The position numbers and the translations under genes are program-made. Shown here one piece after another: positions 31,927 through 36,734 of a stretch of DNA of 36,734 nt. Source of the stretch: an uncultured Clostridia bacterium (GTDB lineage: Bacteria > Bacillota > Clostridia > TANB77 > CAG-508). Every line of letters begins with the position of its first letter. Position 1 is the stretch's first letter. The notes beneath the pieces are model-generated. The model was not told the DNA's origin, did no database searches, and saw only the letters and a list, made by a program, of their open reading frames with translations. The stretch is from contig CALXBY010000015.1 of NCBI GenBank assembly GCA_944386675.1, positions 1 through 36,734 on the forward strand, written 5' to 3'.

Positions 31927-31941
31927 GTATATTTACTTTAA

Positions 31942-32018
31942 TGGTGCTCCCTCAAGGATTCGAACCTTGGACCCACCGGTTATGAGCCGGTTGCTCTGAC
32001 CAACTGAGCTAAGGGAGC
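31942..32018 (-). tRNA. tRNA-Met(CAU) (or tRNA-Ile2)
   Basis: A 77-nt cloverleaf with encoded CCA: acceptor GCTCCCT/AGGGAGC, D-arm GCTC/GAGC, anticodon stem ACCGG/CCGGT with loop CTCATAA, and T-arm CAAGG/CCTTG. The CAU anticodon fits elongator Met. An Ile2 tRNA (lysidine-modified) shares this loop, and the two cannot be separated with certainty by eye. It lies 15 nt upstream of the intron-bearing tRNA-Tyr, in one transcript. Confidence 0.93.
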
Positions 32019-32049
32019 GTTTACGCTATTTTTCCCTAACGCAAGATAC

Positions 32050-32078
32050 AGTATAAACTATTTTTATTTCGTTGTCAA
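32050..32078 (-). promoter_or_regulatory. Promoter of the tRNA-Met/tRNA-Tyr unit
   Basis: On the minus strand: perfect TTGACA (32073-32078), 17-nt spacer, TATACT (32050-32055), about 32 nt before the first base of tRNA-Met. Confidence 0.8.
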
Positions 32079-32135
32079 GACATTTTTTAAAATTCCTACA
32101 TTTTCTTGTGCAAATTAGTTAAAGTTACAATCATG

Positions 32136-32166
32136 AAAGGAGTTAGCCTTTATTTCTAACTCCTTT
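32136..32166 (-). terminator. Hairpin after the 284-aa gene
   Basis: An 11-bp stem AAAGGAGTTAG/CTAACTCCTTT (32136-32146 with 32156-32166) begins 13 nt past the stop codon. The U-tract is better on the plus strand (TTTTTG) than on the minus strand, so it may act more as a 3' stabiliser or a weak terminator. Confidence 0.5.
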
Positions 32167-32178
32167 TTGTTCGTTTTT

Positions 32179-33033
32179 TTAATAATTATCTGAACCTTTT
32201 CCCTCTGGTAATGCTGGGTATTGTATAACAATTCTAATTTTAGTAATGTATCTAATTGCTCTAACAATTTTACTATTTTTAATTCTTTGCCATAGGCTTG
32301 GTTTCTTTTCAAAAGTAATTGATTGCTCATATTGTTGTTGCTCAGCTGCATTTACTTGTTCAACATTTTGCTCTAGCTCTACTTGTTCTACAACTGGTGC
32401 TGCTTCTTCTACTGGTGTTGGTATAGATTTTAAAGCATCTGCTACTTCTATTCCAATATAACTTAATGCTTTTGATCTATCTTCTATTCTTTCCATGTCA
32501 ATTTCTATATGTAAATTTGACTCAAGATTTGTTACCCTAGCATTTAACAATTTCATTGCATCTAAGTAATTTTGAGATTTTTTTCCTTTAGATTTTCCAA
32601 CAATATTTAATGTATCAATAATATCTTCTGAAAATTCGTCTTCAGCTTCTTTTACTTGGTCTTTCCAATCTTTTTCTTTGTTATCTACAACATCAATTAA
32701 TTCTTTTAATCTTCCAGATAAAGCTATATTTTGTTCTCTTTGTCTAATTAATTCTTCTATTTTCTTTGTATTTTCTTCAAATTGATTTGTAGCATATTCA
32801 ACCAATCCATAAGCTGCTTTATACACACTTATTGGGAAATTCTTCTTTTTAGGATATTCAATTAAATATGTTTTTATAGATTCTATTAAATCTTTAAAAT
32901 AAGAATCATCTTCTAATTGTACAATTTGTTTTTTACTGTTTGGATTAATAAGTTTATGTACTTTATCTATATTTGATAATATTTTCTCCTCAGTGATAAC
33001 CATTCTCACATTTACTATGCCAGATCTAGACAT
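32179..33033 (-). CDS. Hypothetical protein, 284 aa, helical with basic C-terminal tail
   Basis: Not a family I can name. Residues 1-200 are helical and charged, with coiled-coil stretches (about 85-125 and 160-180) and a segment FPISVYKAAYGLVEYATNQFEEN. Residues about 205-245 form a Pro/Ala/Glu/Gln-rich flexible linker. The last 40 residues are a distinctive tail: LWQRIKNSKIVRAIRYITKIRIVIQYPALPEG, basic, aromatic and partly hydrophobic, which could sit on the membrane. AAGGAGG lies 8 nt before the ATG. It has its own promoter (33082-33110). Similar Trp-led tails occur in the hypotheticals at 4427 and 4890. Confidence 0.7.
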   Translation of the reverse strand: MSRSGIVNVRMVITEEKILSNIDKVHKLINPNSKKQIVQLEDDSYFKDLIESIKTYLIEYPKKKNFPISVYKAAYGLVEYATNQFEENTKKIEELIRQREQNIALSGRLKELIDVVDNKEKDWKDQVKEAEDEFSEDIIDTLNIVGKSKGKKSQNYLDAMKLLNARVTNLESNLHIEIDMERIEDRSKALSYIGIEVADALKSIPTPVEEAAPVVEQVELEQNVEQVNAAEQQQYEQSITFEKKPSLWQRIKNSKIVRAIRYITKIRIVIQYPALPEGKGSDNY

Positions 33034-33081
33034 GTAAATTACCTCCTTTTTATCTTAAGCATATGATTTTATTCAATTATA

Positions 33082-33110
33082 ATTATACATTAACCTACAA
33101 AAAACTACAA
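33082..33110 (-). promoter_or_regulatory. Promoter of the 284-aa gene
   Basis: On the minus strand: TTGTAG (33105-33110), 17-nt spacer, TATAAT (33082-33087), immediately followed by a second TATAAT. About 40 nt before the strong ribosome binding site. Confidence 0.6.
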
Positions 33111-33146
33111 TACCAACGGAAGATTTTTTTTTTAAGTTTTTGTTAC

Positions 33147-33172
33147 AGAAATGTTACAATTTTGTAACATTT
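33147..33172. repeat. ATGTTACAA palindrome
   Basis: A near-perfect palindrome, AAATGTTACAA-TT-TTGTAACATTT, with a further GTTACAG word directly to its left. On the plus strand it is followed by a T-run, so it could be a terminator in that direction. On the minus strand it lies about 40 nt upstream of the 284-aa gene promoter, where an operator would lie. Similar TGTAACAT words occur upstream of rsmD (11750-11780). Confidence 0.45.
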
Positions 33173-33242
33173 CTTGTTTTTTTACTGTCTCCTTAGAAAT
33201 TATTCTTTCCGCAAGGTAAATATCATTTTTTGTATTTTACAT

Positions 33243-33295
33243 AAAAATGTCCCATTAGGAAACGTCCCCAACTGGACACCTAACTGGACATTTTT
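33243..33295. repeat. Palindromic element D (TGTCCA-TTGGGGACG type)
   Basis: 17-nt arms with two mismatches (33243-33259 and 33279-33295). On the minus strand the centre reads TGTCCAGTTGGGGACGTTT, almost the same as the outer end of element B. It begins about 8 nt past the acyl-CoA synthetase stop codon (33304). Confidence 0.7.
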
Positions 33296-33303
33296 GTTTT
33301 TTA

Positions 33304-35019
33304 TTATAATACTGTTTTGATTTCTTCAAATCTTTTTACTTTTTGTGTTGTTGTTTTGATTAGTTCTCTATTTGTTACACTAATATCTCTTACATATTTA
33401 TATGCTGGCATTGTTTTATTTACTTTTTTTACTTCTTGCCAGATTTTTTCTTTTAATTCTTCTGGATTTTTTGTTCCAAATATTTCTTCTGCTGTTTCTT
33501 CATCATACACAATTTTTGCACATATTTTATAGTCTCCATCATCTTCTGGTTTTCCATAAACAAAAGATTCTTTTATACCTTCGATTTTATTAATTAGTGC
33601 TTCTATTTCTTCTGGATAAATATTTTTTCCGTTTTTTAATACAATAACAAATTTCTTTCTTCCTGCAATATAGATAAAATCATCTTTATCAATTTTTGCT
33701 AAGTCTCCTGTATGTAGCCAACCGTCTTCTGTTATGGTTTCTTTTGTTGCTTCTTCATTGTTATAATATCCAAGCATAACAGATGGTCCTTTAACTAATA
33801 ATTCTCCTATTCCTTCTTCATTAGGGTCTTCAATTTTTACATCTAAACTTGGAAATGCTTTTCCAATAGAACCTATTCTTTGATATTTATCATCCTCTAC
33901 AGAAATAACTGGTGAGCTTTCTGTTAATCCATATCCTTGATATAATGTAAATCCTAACTCATTAAATCCTTTTTCTGTTTCTGGGTCTAAAGCTGCTCCT
34001 CCTGCAACAAAAACTCTTATATTTCCACCTAATGTATCATGAATTTCTTTAAATAATTTCTTTCTGATATCAATTCCAAATTTTAATAAGAATTTACTAA
34101 TTTTGATTCCTTTTTGTACAGTTTTTAATTTTCCTTTTTTTTCAATTGTTTTCATTACTTTTTTATACATTGCTTCAAATAAAATTGGAACTGAAACCAT
34201 AACACTTGCTTTATATTCTTTTAAGTTATCTGCTATATGTCTAATACCTTCACAAAATGCAATTGAAGAACCTCTTGATAATGGATATAAAAATCCAGTT
34301 GTACATTCAAATGTATGATGCAATGGTAAAAAAGATAAGAATCTGTCAGTATCATAAATTCTTAAAACAGATGTAATATCCATTAAATTTGCACATATAT
34401 TTTTATGTGACAACATAACTGCTTTTGACATAGCAGTTGTACCTGAAGTAAATAGCATGATAGACATATTTTCAGCATCTATTTTAGCATCTAGGAATTC
34501 TCTATTTCCGGCTTCTAATAATTCTTTTCCTTGTCTAATTAATTCATGTTCAAAATATACTCCATTTTCTTCTTTATCTAAATCCATTGAAATGAAATAT
34601 TTTACTTTTGTATGATTTTCGTTTCTTATTTTATTCATGATATCATTGTATTTTTCTGAATATACAATAGCTTCTACTTCTGAACGAATCATTAAACTTT
34701 CAATCTCATTTTCTGGCAAAGATTTATCTAATGGAACAATAACACCTGTTCCAGTAACAGTTGCTAAATACACAATTCCCCATTCATATCTATTTTCTGA
34801 TATAACAGCAATTCTTTTATCTTTTAATCCCATATTTACAAATTTTGTTCCCAATGCTTTTATATCATCTCTAACTTCTTTATGTGTAATTTTTCTGAAT
34901 TTTCCTTCTTCCTCTGTTTTAAAAACATATGCTGGTCTATCTCCATAAAGTTCTCCAGATTTTTCTAACATATCTCTTAAATCTGTAAATTTCATAAACT
35001 CATGTATTGGTTCTCTCAT
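33304..35019 (-). CDS. AMP-forming long-chain acyl-CoA synthetase
   Basis: Activates a fatty (or related carboxylic) acid to acyl-AMP and then acyl-CoA; of the FadD/LcfB-like ANL superfamily, cytoplasmic or membrane-associated. The 571 residues include the P-loop motif MLFTSGTTAMSKAVMLSH (about 190-207). The usual SGTTGxPKG is altered (Ala, Ser, Ala) but the Lys is kept. Other motifs are the core YQGYGLTESSPV (about 338-349), GWLHTGDLAKID (about 419-430) with the ribose-binding Asp, and GRKKFVIVLKNGKNIYPEEIE (about 436-456). The final Lys-containing segment TTTQKVKR supplies the A10 catalytic Lys. GGGGG lies 7 nt before the ATG. The TetR gene ends 14 nt upstream, so the two are probably co-transcribed and the regulator may sense acyl-CoA. 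Confidence 0.93.
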   Translation of the reverse strand: MREPIHEFMKFTDLRDMLEKSGELYGDRPAYVFKTEEEGKFRKITHKEVRDDIKALGTKFVNMGLKDKRIAVISENRYEWGIVYLATVTGTGVIVPLDKSLPENEIESLMIRSEVEAIVYSEKYNDIMNKIRNENHTKVKYFISMDLDKEENGVYFEHELIRQGKELLEAGNREFLDAKIDAENMSIMLFTSGTTAMSKAVMLSHKNICANLMDITSVLRIYDTDRFLSFLPLHHTFECTTGFLYPLSRGSSIAFCEGIRHIADNLKEYKASVMVSVPILFEAMYKKVMKTIEKKGKLKTVQKGIKISKFLLKFGIDIRKKLFKEIHDTLGGNIRVFVAGGAALDPETEKGFNELGFTLYQGYGLTESSPVISVEDDKYQRIGSIGKAFPSLDVKIEDPNEEGIGELLVKGPSVMLGYYNNEEATKETITEDGWLHTGDLAKIDKDDFIYIAGRKKFVIVLKNGKNIYPEEIEALINKIEGIKESFVYGKPEDDGDYKICAKIVYDEETAEEIFGTKNPEELKEKIWQEVKKVNKTMPAYKYVRDISVTNRELIKTTTQKVKRFEEIKTVL

Positions 35020-35033
35020 GTTTTAACCCCCAT

Positions 35034-35603
35034 TTATTTTATTTTTAAACCTTCAATAACTGTATTTTCAAATTCCTTATATAATTTCATAATATCAATT
35101 TCTTTTTCGTTTCTCAATTTATATACCAATGTTGAACAAATTAATCCATATATCTCTGATGCAATTACTTTTGGATTTCCCTCTTTAATTTGTTTTTTAT
35201 CGATTCCTTCTTTTACAATTTCTTCAATTTTTTTAATATAATCATAAACATGATTTTTACATTTTTGATTTCTTGCTTCATTTCCCCAAAATTGACTAAG
35301 TAAAATTGTTATCAAGTCTTCATATTTCATAACAATCTTTATTTGTATTAAAACAATTGCCTTTAATTTATCTATATAGTTATCATATTTTGCTGTTTTA
35401 ATATCAATACTATTTTGTAATAGTTTCATACCTTCTTCAATCAAAAAATTAAAAATCTCTTCTTTGCTTGAAAAATGATAATATAAAGTACCTTTCGCAA
35501 CACCTACTGTTGCTGTAATTTCCTCTATACTTGTTGCATCATATCCTTTTTCAGCAAATAATTTCATTGATGTTTCAAAAATTTTTCTTTTCGTTTTATT
35601 CAT
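35034..35603 (-). CDS. TetR-family transcriptional regulator
   Basis: DNA-binding repressor; 189 residues, the standard length. The helix-turn-helix is textbook: RKIFETSMKLFAEKGYDATSIEEITATVGVAKGTLYYHFSSKEEIFNFLI (about 6-55). The C-terminal ligand domain (60-189) is helical and unassigned, with TILLSQFWGNEARNQKCKNHVYDYIKKIEEIVKEG typical of the FadR/AcrR-like group. AAAGGA is about 10 nt before the ATG. It is followed by an acyl-CoA synthetase, so fatty-acid responsive control is a reasonable inference. It is likely autoregulated through its promoter at 35643-35671. Confidence 0.93.
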   Translation of the reverse strand: MNKTKRKIFETSMKLFAEKGYDATSIEEITATVGVAKGTLYYHFSSKEEIFNFLIEEGMKLLQNSIDIKTAKYDNYIDKLKAIVLIQIKIVMKYEDLITILLSQFWGNEARNQKCKNHVYDYIKKIEEIVKEGIDKKQIKEGNPKVIASEIYGLICSTLVYKLRNEKEIDIMKLYKEFENTVIEGLKIK

Positions 35604-35642
35604 TTTCTAAACATCCTTTCAACATGGTATATCAATGTATAT

Positions 35643-35671
35643 ATTATATATGTAAAGACTCAATATTGCAA
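35643..35671 (-). promoter_or_regulatory. Promoter of the tetR-acyl-CoA synthetase operon
   Basis: On the minus strand: TTGCAA (35666-35671), 17-nt spacer, TATAAT (35643-35648). The overlapping TATATATTATATA stretch is roughly symmetrical and could be the regulator's site, but AT-richness makes this weak. Confidence 0.55.
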
Positions 35672-35735
35672 TATTTTTTTATGGTTTTATACTAATTATT
35701 CTAACTAAAAAATCTTTTTCTTTTTTTAGCTCACA

Positions 35736-35776
35736 AAAATAAGATACTGCATCTTTAAAATACAATATCTTATTTT
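35736..35776 (-). terminator. Terminator after the DUF4085-like gene
   Basis: An 11-bp stem AAAATAAGATA/TATCTTATTTT (35736-35746 with 35766-35776) with a 19-nt loop and a TTTTTG tail on the minus strand, about 70 nt past the stop codon. The remainder of 35604-35846 shows only the tetR promoter. Confidence 0.6.
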
Positions 35777-35846
35777 CTACTCCCCAAAAACAAATTAGGC
35801 TCATTATGTACAACTATTATTGGTCTTTTCCTACTTTTATACGACA

Positions 35847-36575
35847 TCAATATGAGTATATAACATCACTTGTATATAATACAAAATCAATTAATTTTCC
35901 TTTTGAATTTTCTAACAATACATGAATCTCATAGCCGTTATTCTTTATATATATTTCATTGTATAACCATATAGTTTCACAAATATTTTTTTCTTCTTTT
36001 ATAATGTCACAATCTTTAAATATAATTTGCTTTATATCTACTAAATAATTATTGCTTGTATCTAATGTTATTATTAAATCTCTTTCTTGTTTCTCACAAG
36101 ATTTAATTTTACAATCATGAAAGTTGAAATCTTTAATAAATGTATTTTCAAATTTTTTCAAATTATCATTATAGTATTGCTCGTATTCATTCAATGCTTT
36201 TTCTACTATTACTTTTTGCTTTTGGCAGTATTCATCTAATTCTTTTTTTACTATAGAAGACGCTTTTCCTAAGGCTAATACACGTATGTCAGCTATTTTT
36301 TCCAATATATAATCTGGTAGATCATTTTCAAATTTTTTTATAGTTTGTTCTTGTATGTTTTTAAATTGTTCTTTTTCTATGTTTTCCAAATGATTATTTA
36401 TATTCTTAAAATTCTTAATGGTGTTTTGCAATTCTATCCATTTTCTTTCTTCTTCTTGATATACTTTTCTATAATATTTTTCTGAAAATGTTTCTGCTTC
36501 TTTTGCAATTTCTATCAATAAATTCATATCTATTTTTTGTAAGCTTTCATACCAATTTTTTGTTAAATATTTCAT
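35847..36575 (-). CDS. DUF4085-like hypothetical protein, 242 aa
   Basis: The N-terminus MKYLTKNWYESLQKIDMN recalls DUF4085 proteins of Firmicutes (MKYFTKEWYE...), whose function is unknown. Residues 1-150 are helical and charged with a coiled-coil tendency (about 40-80 and 110-145). Residues about 150-240 are beta-rich: FNFHDCKIKSCEKQERDLIITLDTSNNYLVDIKQIIFKDC, then a series of strands ending in DFVLYTSDVIYSY. There is no signal peptide. AAAGGA lies about 7 nt before the ATG. It follows the short partial frame at 36609 by 33 nt and is probably co-transcribed with it. Confidence 0.7.
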   Translation of the reverse strand: MKYLTKNWYESLQKIDMNLLIEIAKEAETFSEKYYRKVYQEEERKWIELQNTIKNFKNINNHLENIEKEQFKNIQEQTIKKFENDLPDYILEKIADIRVLALGKASSIVKKELDEYCQKQKVIVEKALNEYEQYYNDNLKKFENTFIKDFNFHDCKIKSCEKQERDLIITLDTSNNYLVDIKQIIFKDCDIIKEEKNICETIWLYNEIYIKNNGYEIHVLLENSKGKLIDFVLYTSDVIYSY

Positions 36576-36608
36576 ATCTTATTCCTTTTCTTATTTTTTC
36601 TTTTATTT

Positions 36609-36734
36609 TTAATAAAAGTCTTCTACTAAATTTCCTTTTTTCTTTTCTCTTTCTAGTGCTCTTATTATTCTATCATCAAAGTTGTATATATTATATCCTA
36701 CTGGATGATCATGACTTTTTTCTATGTCATCCAT
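36609..36734 (-). CDS. C-terminal part (or whole) of a small unrecognised protein, cut by the window edge
   Basis: An open frame enters from the right edge and reads MDDIEKSHDHPVGYNIYNFD through KGNLVEDFY to a TAA at 36609-36611. The first visible codon is an ATG exactly at the edge, so the true start may lie outside the window. At least 41 residues are encoded, charged and without a membrane segment. The spacing to the following gene (33 nt) and the good ribosome binding site of that gene support an operon. No family recognised. Confidence 0.5.
   Translation of the reverse strand: MDDIEKSHDHPVGYNIYNFDDRIIRALEREKKKGNLVEDFY

Noticed and set aside
32115-32351. 78-aa minus-strand frame overlapping the end of the 284-aa gene
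   Set aside because: It is out of frame with the well-supported gene and has no ribosome binding site.
33304-35019. Altered P-loop (SGTTAMSKA) of the acyl-CoA synthetase as inactivation
   Set aside because: The Thr-Ser-Gly-Thr-Thr core and Lys are kept, all other ANL motifs are intact, and similar variants are common in clostridial homologues.
1-36734. CRISPR array or prophage
   Set aside because: No regularly spaced direct repeats and no integrase, capsid or terminase genes were seen.

Overview
The window is a very AT-rich (roughly a quarter to 30% GC by eye) chromosomal segment of a Gram-positive, Clostridia-like member of the Firmicutes (Bacillota). Signs of this are SepF and DivIVA, a spore-photoproduct-lyase homologue, a thymidylate synthase of the B. 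subtilis ThyA type, strong purine-rich ribosome binding sites, TTG/GTG starts, and consensus TTGACA/TATAAT promoters. Almost every gene lies on the minus strand; the exception is a small plus-strand island at about 28.5-29.3 kb.

Layout, left to right. 1-480: no protein gene. Three tandem consensus promoters point left into what looks like an rRNA leader, and the window edge probably lies just inside a 16S rRNA gene. 684-4410: a GH15 glucoamylase-like hydrolase and an MBL/beta-CASP RNase-like protein. 4427-8027: three lineage-type hypotheticals. 8071-11684: FtsK/SpoIIIE, a coiled-coil protein and RsmD. 11989-12971: sepF-divIVA with its own promoter and terminator. 13097-18230: mutL, a small membrane protein, miaA and an HlyD-like adaptor, tightly packed and partly overlapping. 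18430-22597: an ABC exporter (ATPase plus a large FtsX permease with a long coiled coil). 22825-23823: an SPL-like radical SAM protein. 23978-25359: thyA-dfrA, a folate/dTMP pair, with folC just upstream in a second operon (25494-28388) that also holds a PflA-like radical SAM protein and a membrane-anchored hypothetical. 28567-29284: two plus-strand genes of unknown function, the second with foreign-looking base composition. 29378-31045: a GT-C-like membrane protein. 31156-32018: the tRNA locus described below. 32179-36734: a hypothetical, an acyl-CoA synthetase with a TetR regulator, a DUF4085-like protein and the start or tail of one more gene.

The most striking item is at 31.15-32.05 kb. 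A tRNA-Tyr(GUA) gene is interrupted inside its anticodon (GU^A) by a compact 229-nt group I intron. P3, P4, P6, P7, P8 and P9 can be paired by hand and the intron ends in G. Right after the tRNA terminator sits a free-standing gene for a PD-(D/E)XK endonuclease of the I-Ssp6803I (group I intron-associated) type. This looks like an intron and homing-endonuclease pair in which the nuclease lies outside the intron. I do not recall a described case in bacterial tRNA-Tyr.

The second theme is a family of long palindromes with a GGGGACG core (at 18.3, 21.7, 23.9 and 33.25 kb). Each begins within 0-13 nt after a stop codon. One is a perfect 47-bp hairpin and one splits the ABC ATPase from its permease. 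They resemble REP/MITE elements, but no transposase lies in the window.
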